A stretch of DNA of 40,852 nt from an uncultured Chitinophaga sp. (GCF_946479755.1 NZ_CAMLHC010000049.1:1-40852); one strand, 5' to 3'. Shown: positions 23,713 to 32,638, counted from the stretch's first letter. Notes: generated by a model from the letters alone, not told the origin. Program-made: numbers and translations.

Positions 23713-24240
23713 ATGAAATTTTTACCGATAGAACGTTATACGTTGTTAACCAAACTGTCTCCGGAGGAAATAAAGACGCTGCTGGAGGCGAATGTAGAAC
23801 CTAAAGGTTACAACTTGCATATCCGGATCGGGTGGTTTCAACCCAAAGGCGCGAAGCCTTACCAGGGCGCCGTCAGTGTAAATGGTTTTTTCATCAGCCG
23901 TATTATCGGTTACCGTAATTCTTTTCTGCCGGAGATAAGGGGAGAAGTGAGTCATGAGGTAGTACATACTGCTGTTAAGATCAACATGCAGCTGACTTTG
24001 TTTGTGCGGATATTTATGGTCTTATGGTTTGGGGCTGTGGTTGTGGGCCTGGTGCTGTGCGTAGGAGCAATGATCAACGGATCCCGTGCTGGGGAAAAAT
24101 TCGAGTCTTTTTTGCTGGTGCCTTTCCCGATGCTGATATTCGGTTATCTGATGGTAACGCTGAGCTTCGGGTACGAAGTCAACAAATCCAAAAAGTTCCT
24201 GCGCGATCTTCTTCAGGGGTGGGAAGAAGGCAAGGCCTGA
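23713..24240 (+). CDS. Membrane protein of unknown function
   Basis: This is a 175-residue protein with a cytoplasmic N-terminal half and two transmembrane helices (about 97-120 and 133-152, FVRIFMVLWFGAVVVGLVL and VPFPMLIFGYLMVTL). It ends in a basic-acidic tail. The N-terminal part (YNLHIRIGWFQPKG, GFFISRIIGYRNSFLPEIRGEV) looks like a small beta sheet with bulky surface residues, a layout I associate with uncharacterised Bacteroidota membrane proteins. No motif allows a function. A good promoter lies just upstream. Confidence 0.6.
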   Translation: MKFLPIERYTLLTKLSPEEIKTLLEANVEPKGYNLHIRIGWFQPKGAKPYQGAVSVNGFFISRIIGYRNSFLPEIRGEVSHEVVHTAVKINMQLTLFVRIFMVLWFGAVVVGLVLCVGAMINGSRAGEKFESFLLVPFPMLIFGYLMVTLSFGYEVNKSKKFLRDLLQGWEEGKA

Positions 24241-24241
24241 G

Positions 24242-24276
24242 TTGATCAGGAAAGCCCTAAGGCTTCCATGATCAAC
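24242..24276. terminator. Imperfect hairpin between convergent genes
   Basis: TTGATCAGGAAAGCC and GGCTTCCATGATCAA pair over about 14 bp with two single-base bulges and a small loop. It overlaps the last codons of the threonine synthase-like gene. There is no T-tract, so termination on either strand is only plausible. Confidence 0.4.
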
Positions 24277-25429
24277 GGTATTTGTACCAGGAGCCGGTGT
24301 TGAACAGCAAGGCTTGTTCATCTTCCTGTATCCAGTCCTTTTCAATCAGCTTTTTCAGCCCCATATAGGTGGCGCTGCCTTCGGGCGATAGCAGGATGCC
24401 CTCTGCTTCGGCTATTTCGGAGATGCCGGCTTCCATTTCCTCTTCGGTGACGGTCAGCGCTTTGCCGTCGCTTTGCCGGATTACTTCCTGCATCATGTCT
24501 TTTGCAAAAGGCTGTGGAACAGCCAGTCCATAAGCTATGGACGGATAACCGCTGAAGTCATCCGGTAGGTTTCCGTTTTCGATGTACTGTACCATGGGAG
24601 CACAATTTTGAGATTGAATAATAATCATCCTGGGCAGCTTGCCGGTAATCCATCCCAGCTGCTGCATTTCGCGGAAGGCTTTCCACATGCCTATCAGGCC
24701 GGTGCCGCCGCCGGTGGGATAGATGATCACATCGGGCAGCTGCCAGTGCAGCTGTTCGGCGATTTCATAGCCCATCGTTTTTTTGCCTTCCAGGCGGTAT
24801 GGTTCTTTTAAGGTGGACATATCGAAGCCGCCGGTTTCCTGTACCAGCTGCCGCGCCCTGCGGCCGCAGCTGTCTATCAGTCCGTCGGTCAGGAGCAATT
24901 CCGCCCCATACAGGCGGCATTCTTCCTGCAGTGTCACCGGTGTATGCCGCGGCATGATCACCGTCGCTTTCATCCCTGCTTTGGCGCAATAGGCACTCAT
25001 GGCGCCGCCTGCGTTTCCGGCAGAGGGAATGATACAGTGACTGACGCCCAGTTCCTGTGCTTTGGATATCGCCACGCTGATGCCCCGGGCTTTGAACGAA
25101 CCGGTGGGGTTTACACTTTCATCTTTCAGTAAAATCTGTACACCGGCGCGCGCGCTGAGCGTGTGCAGGGTGGTCAGCGGTGTGCCGCCTTCCCCCAGGC
25201 TCACGATGTGACGGGGATCAGCTACCGGCAGCATCTCCCGGTACCGCCAGATGCTGTGGTCCCGCCCTTTCAGGAAATCAGGTGCGGGCAGATCGCAGGT
25301 GTAGGTGGCTGTCAGCGGCTGCTGGCAGCAGGTGGCGTACGACTGCAATACATTGGCGTCGTATACTTTTCCGCAGCGGGGACACTGCAAAGTGGTGAGG
25401 CGCGATATGTTCTTTTTTGTGAGTGTCAT
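24272..25429 (-). CDS. thrC: Threonine synthase-like PLP enzyme
   Basis: The 385-residue protein is a fold-type II PLP enzyme. The PLP lysine is Lys113 in NPTGSFKARG, and the phosphate loop is GGGTGLIG near 240. An N-terminal zinc-ribbon-like part has Cys16, Cys19, Cys34 and Cys35. This matches the zinc-ribbon-containing threonine synthases (O-phosphohomoserine to threonine). Close relatives include cysteate synthase and other beta-replacing enzymes, so substrate specificity is not certain. No hom or thrB gene is nearby. A LysR regulator lies 61 bp upstream on the same strand, with repeats between, which suggests a specialised rather than basal biosynthetic role. Confidence 0.85.
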   Translation of the reverse strand: MTLTKKNISRLTTLQCPRCGKVYDANVLQSYATCCQQPLTATYTCDLPAPDFLKGRDHSIWRYREMLPVADPRHIVSLGEGGTPLTTLHTLSARAGVQILLKDESVNPTGSFKARGISVAISKAQELGVSHCIIPSAGNAGGAMSAYCAKAGMKATVIMPRHTPVTLQEECRLYGAELLLTDGLIDSCGRRARQLVQETGGFDMSTLKEPYRLEGKKTMGYEIAEQLHWQLPDVIIYPTGGGTGLIGMWKAFREMQQLGWITGKLPRMIIIQSQNCAPMVQYIENGNLPDDFSGYPSIAYGLAVPQPFAKDMMQEVIRQSDGKALTVTEEEMEAGISEIAEAEGILLSPEGSATYMGLKKLIEKDWIQEDEQALLFNTGSWYKYR

Positions 25430-25450
25430 TCCTTGTAAATGTAGGCATGA

Positions 25451-25491
25451 CCTATAACAAACAGATGGTCGATTTTGTTATAACCTATAAC
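25451..25491 (-). promoter_or_regulatory. Repeat cluster between LysR gene and thrC-like gene
   Basis: A perfect 9-bp inverted repeat TATAACAAA (25453-25461) / TTTGTTATA (25474-25482), plus a direct repeat CCTATAAC at 25451-25458 and 25484-25491, lie directly before the thrC-like gene. They resemble a LysR-family binding region (dyads with A/T-rich cores). Confidence 0.5.
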
Positions 25492-26390
25492 TATTGGTTA
25501 TATATGCTTCTGGCATAGCGGATCAGTTTTTTATTCAGCTCACTGGTCTCGCCTTTCCGCTGGATGAAGTAAAAACTTCTTTCTATATGAAGACCCTCAA
25601 AAGAAATCTCCGTCAGGTCGCCCTGCTTCAATTCCTTGAACACAGAGCGTTTGGGTAGAAACCCGATACAGCCGGACTCTATCAGGAAGTTCTTCAGCGC
25701 TTCAGTGCCGCCTAACCGCGCTTTGATCTGTAATTCATCAATACCGGTCTTGTGTTTCTGCAGCGCATCTTTCAGCGCTTCCAGGGTGCCGCTGCCACGT
25801 TCCCGCAGTGCCACCGGCATCCGCAGCACCTCTTTCAACGGATAGTGCCTCGTCTTGGAGAACCCGCTTTTCCTGCCACAAACGGCAATCACCTGGTCGT
25901 TGATAAAAGGATGGTACACCACGTTGGTCAGTTTGCCCCGGCCCTCTATAATACCGAGGTTGATTTCCTGGTTTAACAATGCTTCCAGCACAATTTCGGC
26001 ATTGCGGTTCAGCAGGTTGATCTCCACCTGCGGATACTCCTGCTGAAAGGCAGACAGCACCTTGGGCAGTATGTACAGCGCCACGGTAGTGCTGGCGCCC
26101 AGCTTCAACAAACCCTTGGCCTGGTGCTTGTCACTGAAAGCGGCCATCTCAAACTCTGTATCAGCCTGTATGTTAGCCACCTGCAATAACCGCTTCAGTA
26201 AAAAACTGCCGGCATCTGTCAGCGATATCTGGATGCCTTTGCGCTCAAACAACCGCGTTCTGTAATATTCTTCCAGGTACTTCACATGCTTGCTGATGGC
26301 CGGCTGCGAGATAAACAGGGTCTGGCTGGCCTTGGAGAAACTTTTCTCCCGGGCCACTTCAATAAAAACCTGATGGTGGGTAGAAAGCAT
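25491..26390 (-). CDS. LysR-family transcriptional regulator
   Basis: The 299-residue protein has the LysR winged helix-turn-helix at 1-60 (FIEVAREKSFSKASQTLFISQPAISKHVKYLE, here given as one motif region at about 9-41). A substrate-binding domain of the type seen in CysB/CysL-like members follows (85-295, with TTVALYILPKVLSAFQQEYP). An in-frame GTG at 26396 is possible, but the ATG at 26390 gives the normal N-terminus. It is transcribed toward the thrC-like gene, 61 bp away, and is divergent from an acyltransferase gene. The effector is unknown; a sulfur or amino-acid metabolite would fit this regulator type and the neighbour. Confidence 0.93.
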   Translation of the reverse strand: MLSTHHQVFIEVAREKSFSKASQTLFISQPAISKHVKYLEEYYRTRLFERKGIQISLTDAGSFLLKRLLQVANIQADTEFEMAAFSDKHQAKGLLKLGASTTVALYILPKVLSAFQQEYPQVEINLLNRNAEIVLEALLNQEINLGIIEGRGKLTNVVYHPFINDQVIAVCGRKSGFSKTRHYPLKEVLRMPVALRERGSGTLEALKDALQKHKTGIDELQIKARLGGTEALKNFLIESGCIGFLPKRSVFKELKQGDLTEISFEGLHIERSFYFIQRKGETSELNKKLIRYARSIYNQ

Positions 26391-26464
26391 AACCACTGTA
26401 TTTGTAATAACAATTTACAGGATTAGTTGCCGCAGAAAAAAAATAAAAAAAATAAATCGTTTGT

Positions 26465-26472
26465 TACATTTG
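26465..26472 (+). promoter_or_regulatory. Candidate -7 promoter element
   Basis: TACATTTG is a perfect TAnnTTTG box, 32 nt before the ATG at 26505. It lies within the longer ORF opening at 26427, so it supports the 26505 start. Upstream is an A-rich tract with no clear -33 motif. Confidence 0.5.
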
Positions 26473-26504
26473 AGAGATACAAAAAAATCTCCCAACATAA
26501 CTTT

Positions 26505-27680
26505 ATGCCCACCCAGTTCCGGAACGCTGTTCACGCGTTGCCACAGAAGATCGCATCACTCGATCACCTGCGTGCATTCGCTATTTTCTTTGTCTTCTAC
26601 TACCATTACCGCATCTTTCCGCATCCTGAATGGCTGGATACGCCTGCACGTTTCGGCTGGACGGGCGTCGACCTGTTTTTTGTTCTCAGCGGTTATCTCA
26701 TTGCCGGTCAGTTGTTCAAAGAAGTGGCAGATACGGGAACGGTTAAACTGAAACCGTTTTATATCAAACGTTTTTTTCGCATCATTCCGCCATACCTGTT
26801 GGTGCTAACGTTGTATTTTTTTCTACCGGTTTTCCGGGAGAAAGAAATGCTGCCACTGCTGTGGAAATTTCTCACGTTTACACAGAACTTCGGGCTGAAC
26901 CTCAAAACACATGGTACTTTCTCTCATGCCTGGTCTCTTTGTGTGGAGGAACAGTTTTACCTTTTGTTTCCCTGCCTGTTGTCCCTGCTGCTGTATGTAA
27001 AAGCCGGTCGTAAAGCTTTCTGGCTCATACCGGTGCTTTTCGCCGGAGGTATCGCCTCCCGTTGGTGGATATATACCTCGCAGGTAGCGCCTGCCGGTGA
27101 CGACCCGAATTTTTGGGTCATCTGGTACCGCGCTATCTACTACCCGGTATATAACCGGCTCGATGGGCTACTCGCCGGCGTAGCGATTGCAGCGTTGTTT
27201 CAGTTCCGGCCGTTGACGAAGGAGTGGGTCAACCGCAATGCCAATGGTCTGTTCGCCGCGGGACTGGCATTGCTCACTGCCGCGTGGTTTGTGACAGAAA
27301 ACAGTTTCTCCCCGGTGGCGACCGTATATGGTTTTCCGTTAGTGTCCGCCGGCTATGGCCTGATCGTTGCCGCGGCAGTATGTTCCCGTTGCTGGCTGTA
27401 TCGTATTCACTCCCGCGCTACTACGCTGATTGCGGCGCTTTCCTATGCTATTTACCTGAGCCATAAGGGCGTGATACACGTCACACAGGACTTGCTGGGC
27501 GGCCTTGGCCTGGCCAAAAACAGTGGCTGGATGATGCTTTGCTGCACACTGACCTGCATCCTGGCGGCGTGGCTGATCCGTCTGTTGATTGAAAAGCCGG
27601 CGCTGAAAATACGGGACCGTGTGTTGGGCCGCAGCGGCGTCGCCCTGGGCACGCCGGCTGACCAACAAAAAGCTGCGTGA
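26505..27680 (+). CDS. Acyltransferase-3 family membrane protein (OafA-like)
   Basis: This is a 391-residue membrane protein of about ten helices. Family landmarks are SLDHLRAFAIFFVFYYHY near residue 16, with the catalytic-type His of the H-R/Y pattern, then GWTGVDLFFVLSGYLI near 48-63. FYIKRFFRIIPPYLL (about 83-97) and HAWSLCVEEQFYLLFP (about 141-156) follow. Such proteins move acyl groups, often acetyl, onto sugars of surface polysaccharides or lipids. The acceptor here is unknown, and no glycan biosynthesis genes are adjacent. The stop lies 5 bp from that of the convergent ABC gene. Confidence 0.93.
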   Translation: MPTQFRNAVHALPQKIASLDHLRAFAIFFVFYYHYRIFPHPEWLDTPARFGWTGVDLFFVLSGYLIAGQLFKEVADTGTVKLKPFYIKRFFRIIPPYLLVLTLYFFLPVFREKEMLPLLWKFLTFTQNFGLNLKTHGTFSHAWSLCVEEQFYLLFPCLLSLLLYVKAGRKAFWLIPVLFAGGIASRWWIYTSQVAPAGDDPNFWVIWYRAIYYPVYNRLDGLLAGVAIAALFQFRPLTKEWVNRNANGLFAAGLALLTAAWFVTENSFSPVATVYGFPLVSAGYGLIVAAAVCSRCWLYRIHSRATTLIAALSYAIYLSHKGVIHVTQDLLGGLGLAKNSGWMMLCCTLTCILAAWLIRLLIEKPALKIRDRVLGRSGVALGTPADQQKAA

Positions 27681-27685
27681 TCCTG

Positions 27686-28357
27686 TCATCCGGCGATCCT
27701 GCCATCTACCAGGTGGATCACTTTATCAGAACGGCGGGCAAAATCATCATCGTGCGTAACGGTCAGAATGGTTTGTCCCCGCTCTGAAGAGAGTTGGCGG
27801 AAAAGATCGAACACAATGGCGGCATTCTGGCTGTCCAGGTTACCGGTAGGCTCATCGCCCATAATGATCAGCGGCTCGTTGATCAGCGCGCGGGCAATGG
27901 CCACCCGCTGCTGCTGCCCGCCGGAGAGCAGGGAAGCCCGCTTGGTGGCCTGTGCATCTACCCCTAATAATTTTAAAATGTCCATGGCCTTCTGTTCGAT
28001 CTCGGCAGGAGCGTAGCGCGCCAGTTTCAGCGCCGGGAGCATCACGTTGCGGAGCACACTGAATTCGGGCAACAGGTAGTGAAACTGGAACACGAAGCCG
28101 ATGTGATGGTTGCGGAAATCTGCCAGCCACCGGTTGCGCTTGCCGTGCATCTCTTCACCGTTGATGCGGATGCTGCCCTCAAAAGCCGTGTCCATGGTGG
28201 ACAGCAGGTATAACAGCGTGGATTTGCCGCTACCGGATTTACCGGTAATGGAAACGAAATGACCTTTCTCTATATCGAGGCTCACGTCCGTCAGCACCTG
28301 CATCCGGGTGGGCTGGTCAAAATATTTATTGATATTCCTTACTTCTATCAGGTTCAT
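27686..28357 (-). CDS. ABC transporter ATP-binding protein (MacB/LolD type)
   Basis: The 223-residue ATPase has Walker A GKSGSGKST (about 39-47), signature LLSGGQQQRVAIARAL (about 143-158), Walker B LIIMGDEPTGNLDS and the switch His in VTHD. The short length and the GNLDSQ ending to Walker B are typical of the LolD/MacB/FtsE group that energises FtsX-like permeases. It is the last gene of the efflux operon, 2 bp after the permease. Together with the permease it forms the separated equivalent of MacB. Confidence 0.95.
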   Translation of the reverse strand: MNLIEVRNINKYFDQPTRMQVLTDVSLDIEKGHFVSITGKSGSGKSTLLYLLSTMDTAFEGSIRINGEEMHGKRNRWLADFRNHHIGFVFQFHYLLPEFSVLRNVMLPALKLARYAPAEIEQKAMDILKLLGVDAQATKRASLLSGGQQQRVAIARALINEPLIIMGDEPTGNLDSQNAAIVFDLFRQLSSERGQTILTVTHDDDFARRSDKVIHLVDGRIAG

Positions 28358-28359
28358 GG

Positions 28360-29622
28360 TTATCCTCTTAAAATCGTGATAGGATCTACACGGGCAGCTT
28401 TGCGGGATGGCAGGTAACCGGCCAGCGTAGTGGTGAGAATACCGAAGGTGAAACCGGTCACGTAATACACGGCACTGAAGCTCACGGGTAAATGGTCCAG
28501 CGTGATCATCACATCGCTTTTATAAGGCATTTTAGAAATACCATATGTTGCCAGGAAACCGAACACCAGTCCCATCAGCGCACCGGTAAGCCCGATGATC
28601 AGCGCCTGTACCAGGAATACCCATCGGATATCCGTATCGGAAAAGCCCATCGCTTTCAGAATGGCGATGTCTTTCATCTTCTCGTAAATCATCATGGTGA
28701 GAATGTTGAAGATGCCGAACCCCGCTACCAGCAGGATGGTCACAGCTACGCCATATACGATCATTTTACGCAGGGCGTCGCCCTCCAGCAAAGCCGAGTT
28801 GTCCTGTTTCCAGTCGGAGCCGTGAAAACTGTATTTGGCTTGCAGCTCTTTGGACATGGCCGGTGCCAGTTCCATATCATGCAGTTTTATTTTGATGTCG
28901 GTGATATAGGATGCCGGCACTTCGAGGAAGCGCTGTACGGTATTGAGGCTGGCGTAGCTCTGTTGTTTATCGATGTCGGTAAGGCCGGTCTTGAAAATAC
29001 CGACCACCTTCACGGAGAAGTTGTTGCCTTTTTCGGTGGTCACTTCCAGCCGGTCGCCGGTTTTAACGTTGAGCCGTCTGGCCAGCCCAACGCCCACCAC
29101 GATGCTGTTGGGCAACGTGGAAAGTTCTTTAAAGCTGCCTTCCACCAGCTTCGCCTGTAAGTTGAACAGCGCATTCTCCTGCTCAAAACGGATACCGTTG
29201 ATGGTGCCATTGATACTGCTGGAGCCAAGCCGGTAAAACACCTGGGAGCTCACGGAGCCGGAAATGGCGGCCACGCGCGCGTCTTTTTGCAGCGCTTGTA
29301 CGATCTGCGGACCGTCCTTCAGACTGAGCAGGATATCTTTGGGTTTTACGTGACTGACGGCATTGATCGCGCCGGGGTCCGCCCTGTCCAGGATATTGGA
29401 TGAAGCGGTCTGTATCTCGTTGTACAGGCGCAGGTGCGGCGACTGTTCAAACGCTACCGCCTGTACGAAGTCGTTGGAGCCCTGTATAAAGCTGACCATG
29501 AAGATGAACACCGTGATACCAAAGGTGACGCCTGCGGTGGCGATCACCGTTTGTTTCAACCGGGCACGCATATGCGTGAAGGCTATGGTCGCTGCCAGTT
29601 TGATATTGGTGAATATTTTCAT
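28360..29622 (-). CDS. FtsX/MacB-type ABC permease
   Basis: This is a 420-residue inner-membrane permease with the MacB/LolC-E topology: one N-terminal helix (about 25-48), a large periplasmic domain (50-285), and three C-terminal helices (about 288-310, 335-360 and 380-402). The periplasmic part has MacB-like phrases such as NSIVVGVGLARRLNVKTGDRLEV, KVVGIFKTG and DIAILKAMGFSDTDIRWVFL. It works mechanically, pushing substrate from the periplasm into the adaptor-TolC tunnel rather than moving it across the inner membrane. It overlaps the upstream adaptor gene by 4 bp (ATGA) and has a 2-bp gap to the ATPase gene. Confidence 0.94.
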   Translation of the reverse strand: MKIFTNIKLAATIAFTHMRARLKQTVIATAGVTFGITVFIFMVSFIQGSNDFVQAVAFEQSPHLRLYNEIQTASSNILDRADPGAINAVSHVKPKDILLSLKDGPQIVQALQKDARVAAISGSVSSQVFYRLGSSSINGTINGIRFEQENALFNLQAKLVEGSFKELSTLPNSIVVGVGLARRLNVKTGDRLEVTTEKGNNFSVKVVGIFKTGLTDIDKQQSYASLNTVQRFLEVPASYITDIKIKLHDMELAPAMSKELQAKYSFHGSDWKQDNSALLEGDALRKMIVYGVAVTILLVAGFGIFNILTMMIYEKMKDIAILKAMGFSDTDIRWVFLVQALIIGLTGALMGLVFGFLATYGISKMPYKSDVMITLDHLPVSFSAVYYVTGFTFGILTTTLAGYLPSRKAARVDPITILRG

Positions 29623-30716
29623 CGTCCTTCTTTTATGGCGATCACATCGCCGGCTTTCAGACCGGATTTTATTTCCACCCAGTCACCACTGCGGATACCG
29701 GTGACTACTGCGCTTTTGCGGAGCTCACTGCCTTGCTGCAGGTACACGCTGTCGCCTTTCATCAGGTAATCAGAGGGCACTACCAGTGCGTTGATGCGTT
29801 CCCGTATGAGGATATTGGCTTCCACCGACGATTGCGGGTAAAAACGCGCGGTGTCCTGCACGGCTGCTTCTACCTGGAAGCTGCGGCTTTCCTTTTGCAG
29901 CAGGGGAATGATTTTGTTGATGGTAGCGGAAAACTGTTTCCCTTTGTAAACATCGGTTTCGAAGTACACCTTCTGCCCGGTTTTTATCTTGCTGATATCG
30001 CGTTCGTCTACCAGCAGTTCGAGCTTGAACTGTCCGGGCAGTCCCACCATCACCACCGGATCATTGAGCTGTGCCAGCTCGCCGGTTTTCAGGTACACTT
30101 TGTACACCTGGCCGTTGACAGGGCTTTTCAGCACTTTCCCTTCGCGGCCTTGTGTATTGGCAGCCAATTCTTGTTTTGCCTCCAGCAGTTTGCCGGACAG
30201 ATCGTTTTGCAGGGTCTGGTACTGGTCCTGCAATGTCTTGTATTCCGTGGCGCTGGTAGCGGCCTGTACCCGGGCCTGTTCCGCATCTTTTTCGGACACC
30301 GCTTTGCTTTGTGCCAGCTCCGTATATCTGTCGGCGTTAAGGGCGTCCTGTTCCTTTTTTGTTTTAGCCAGGGCGATGCGGCTTTTCAGTTCCGTGAGCG
30401 CGGCGGAGTGCTCCTGCGCGTTGCTGCCGGCCAGTGCTACCTGCCGTTGCAGGATGTCTGCCTGTGCCAGTTGACCAGGAGTTCCCAGTACTGCCAGCAC
30501 TTCATTTTGACGGACGGTGTCGCCTTCTTTCACCAGCACGTTCAACAGCAGGTCGGCGGCATTGGCTTTCAGGAAGTAATAAGCTTCAGGCATGATTTCT
30601 CCCGAAGCGTATACCGCTTCGTTCAGCGCGCGGGACTGTACCGTGTAGGTAGCGGTTTTGGATTTGCAGGCAATGAGCAGCAGCGCCATTCCTGCGATGG
30701 AGAGCAATGTTTTCAT
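29619..30716 (-). CDS. Efflux periplasmic adaptor (MacA/HlyD family), lipoprotein
   Basis: The 365-residue protein has a lipoprotein signal (MALLLIAC, Cys17) and the usual adaptor order. First comes a lipoyl-like half (about 45-75, VKEGDTVRQNEVLAVLGTP), then a long coiled-coil hairpin (80-175, many Ala/Gln/Glu/Lys), the second lipoyl half (KSPVNGQVYKVYLKTGELAQ) and beta-barrel and membrane-proximal parts (VDERDISKIKTGQKVYFE). It bridges the permease to the outer-membrane channel. It lies 8 bp after the TolC gene and overlaps the permease gene. The substrate cannot be inferred. Confidence 0.94.
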   Translation of the reverse strand: MKTLLSIAGMALLLIACKSKTATYTVQSRALNEAVYASGEIMPEAYYFLKANAADLLLNVLVKEGDTVRQNEVLAVLGTPGQLAQADILQRQVALAGSNAQEHSAALTELKSRIALAKTKKEQDALNADRYTELAQSKAVSEKDAEQARVQAATSATEYKTLQDQYQTLQNDLSGKLLEAKQELAANTQGREGKVLKSPVNGQVYKVYLKTGELAQLNDPVVMVGLPGQFKLELLVDERDISKIKTGQKVYFETDVYKGKQFSATINKIIPLLQKESRSFQVEAAVQDTARFYPQSSVEANILIRERINALVVPSDYLMKGDSVYLQQGSELRKSAVVTGIRSGDWVEIKSGLKAGDVIAIKEGR

Positions 30717-30724
30717 GCAGATCT

Positions 30725-32056
30725 TTATTGATGTTGCAGATAGTTGAGTTCAGTGATGTGTTGGTAAAAGTCAGTACGGGCATCGTTGAGCTTGACCTGT
30801 GCGTCGTAAAGGTCCTGTTGTATCTCTTTCAGCTGGACCATATCGATGATGCCTTTATTGATCTTTTGTGTGCTCAGGGTTTCATTCTCCTGCGCCAGCC
30901 GGATGTTTTCCTGCTGCAGCTGTATGTCGGCGGATGCTTTTTCCAGTAACAGTTTTTCCTGGCGGTATTTCTTTTCCTGTTCGGATTCGTATTGTTTGAA
31001 CCGGCTGGAAGCTGCCTGCCATTGCGCTTTTGCGCTGCGCGGTTTGGCGGAGAAGTTGGACCAGGACAGCGGAAAACGCAGTTCTACACCGGCGTAGCCC
31101 ACGGTAAACCACGGAGAGCGGGTGATAAAATTCAGCTGATCGCCAAAACCCAGCTGCTGGTAAGAACCTTTGAGATGCAGGCTGGGATAGTAAGCCGCTT
31201 TGGTGTTGTGGTATTGTTGCGCGGCGACCGCCACTTTCAGCTGTTCCGTTTCGTAGTCCGGCAGCTGCGAACTGTTGTAGTGGCTTATTTCCACCGGTGG
31301 CAACGGGTCGGCGACTTGTGTGGTCAGTTGGCTGTCCAGCGGAAAACCCATCCAGAATTTAAGGTCCAGGTATGCTTCCTGCAAGGACACACTGGCCTGT
31401 TGCATGGCCTGTTGCCTGTTTTTCAGCAGGGTAGCGGATTGATTAAAGGCGATCTTGTCCGTTAGCCCTTTTTCAAACTGTAGTTTGATGAGGTCATGGA
31501 TCTGCTGATAGTTGCTGTACAACTGTTGGGCAACGGTGAGATAGTCCTGCTGCAGCTGTGCGCTGTAATAGGCCATGCGTACATTTTTCTGCAGCGACCG
31601 TTGCAGGGACCGGTATTCGCTGGCGCCGGACTGCTGCTGCAGCCTGGCCAGTTTGATCTGTTGCCATGTTTTTACGTCTACCAGCGGGAGGGTGGCTTCC
31701 GCGCCATAATTGCCCATCCACGGGGTGCCCATGCGTACCGGTACAAATGTGCCGGCAGGCTGGCCTGCCAGTTCACCCGGAAATATCTGCACGGGTATCT
31801 TCCAGTAGTTGTTCACCGCGGCGGTGACGGTAATGTCCGGGAGCAGCTTAGCCGTGGCGGCTTTGCGGTCCTGTACGGCGGCAGCGGCGGAATGGGCTTT
31901 CGCCAGTAGTTCCTGATGATGGGTGCCGGCATAGTCGAGGCACTGTTGCAGACTCAGGGTAGTCGTAGGTTGACCGGTGTCTTTTTCAGGCATGGTCTGT
32001 CCGTCCGCCACCCGGATGTGAGTGGCCAGCAACAGTAAAAGGATACCTGTTTTCAT
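30725..32056 (-). CDS. TolC-family outer membrane efflux protein
   Basis: The 443-residue protein has a signal peptide (1-19) and two repeats of the long-helix/strand pattern of outer-membrane efflux proteins. LSLQQCLDYAGTHHQELLAKAHSA is the typical first helix, and AYYPSLHLKGSY and LRFPLSWSNFSAK mark strand regions of the barrel. It forms the trimeric exit duct of the tripartite pump. It is the first gene of the pump operon, 64 bp downstream of the regulator gene; that gap contains a copy of the regulator-type inverted repeat. Confidence 0.94.
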   Translation of the reverse strand: MKTGILLLLLATHIRVADGQTMPEKDTGQPTTTLSLQQCLDYAGTHHQELLAKAHSAAAAVQDRKAATAKLLPDITVTAAVNNYWKIPVQIFPGELAGQPAGTFVPVRMGTPWMGNYGAEATLPLVDVKTWQQIKLARLQQQSGASEYRSLQRSLQKNVRMAYYSAQLQQDYLTVAQQLYSNYQQIHDLIKLQFEKGLTDKIAFNQSATLLKNRQQAMQQASVSLQEAYLDLKFWMGFPLDSQLTTQVADPLPPVEISHYNSSQLPDYETEQLKVAVAAQQYHNTKAAYYPSLHLKGSYQQLGFGDQLNFITRSPWFTVGYAGVELRFPLSWSNFSAKPRSAKAQWQAASSRFKQYESEQEKKYRQEKLLLEKASADIQLQQENIRLAQENETLSTQKINKGIIDMVQLKEIQQDLYDAQVKLNDARTDFYQHITELNYLQHQ

Positions 32057-32076
32057 TTTAAGTGATTATGATTCTT

Positions 32077-32100
32077 TTAGTTCTGAACTTAGAGAACCAA
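32077..32100 (-). promoter_or_regulatory. Candidate operator of the pump operon
   Basis: Read on the minus strand: TTGGTTCT, 8 nt, AGAACTAA, 21 bp before the TolC gene start. It is the same 24-bp dyad as at 32626-32649 with one changed base in the half-sites. A TTTG (minus strand, 32098-32101) overlaps its edge and may be the -33 box. Confidence 0.65.
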
Positions 32101-32120
32101 ACGCGGCAAAAAAAAGGCCG

Positions 32121-32585
32121 CTAGGGATGGGCCTTGTTGAGCGCAATGGTCCGTCTCCACCTTTCGAGTATCAACGGCAGTTCCACCAGCATCATTTTAT
32201 AGAGCAAGGATACGTCTTCCAGTTCCTGGTTAAGTTCGTCGTTCGTTTCTCGGATGGACCTGGTTTCATCCAGTATTTCGAAAAACATTTTGATCCTCGC
32301 AGTGAGGCTTTCTTCGTTGAACATACTGGTCACGTTCGCGGAGAAATAACGTTTTCGTTGCCCACCCACAGTTTTAGCGGAAATCATCTTGGCTGATTCC
32401 AACATTTTGATGGCATTGGACACTGCGCTTTTGCTGACCCTGAAGTAGTCTACGATCTGTTCAAATGTTGCCTGATGGCCCTCACATAACAGCAGGTATA
32501 TATACACCCGTGCAGCTACCGGTGTGAGGCCAAGGTTTTCCATGGCGGTACTCAGTTTCTCAATCCTGTCTCTGTATTTTTCCAA
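32121..32585 (-). CDS. GbsR/MarR-like transcriptional regulator
   Basis: The 154-residue protein has a winged helix-turn-helix at about 20-85 (TPVAARVYIYLLLC, FEQIVDYFRVSKSAVSNAIKMLESAKMI), typical of the GbsR branch of MarR-like regulators. A C-terminal helical dimerisation part follows. The start appears to be TTG at 32585; an ATG at 32543 would cut off the first helix. Directly upstream is a promoter with an inverted repeat covering its -33 box, and the same repeat precedes the TolC gene. The most economical model is a repressor of both itself and the pump. The inducing ligand is unknown. Confidence 0.88.
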   Translation of the reverse strand: MEKYRDRIEKLSTAMENLGLTPVAARVYIYLLLCEGHQATFEQIVDYFRVSKSAVSNAIKMLESAKMISAKTVGGQRKRYFSANVTSMFNEESLTARIKMFFEILDETRSIRETNDELNQELEDVSLLYKMMLVELPLILERWRRTIALNKAHP

Positions 32586-32606
32586 CGCTGATGTCTTTTG
32601 TCAGCA

Positions 32607-32638
32607 CAAAGTTGAAACAATAAAGTTGGTTCTCCAAA
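32607..32638 (-). promoter_or_regulatory. Promoter of the regulator gene
   Basis: On the minus strand TTTG (32635-32638), a 20-nt spacer and CAACTTTG (32607-32614, one mismatch to TAnnTTTG) precede the TTG start at 32585. The -33 box lies inside the operator at 32626-32649, which fits repression by steric block. Confidence 0.55.

Noticed and set aside
25436..25443. TACATTTA on the minus strand as a promoter box for the thrC-like gene.
   Set aside because: It is only six bases from the start codon, which would make the message leaderless, and it has a mismatch at the conserved G.
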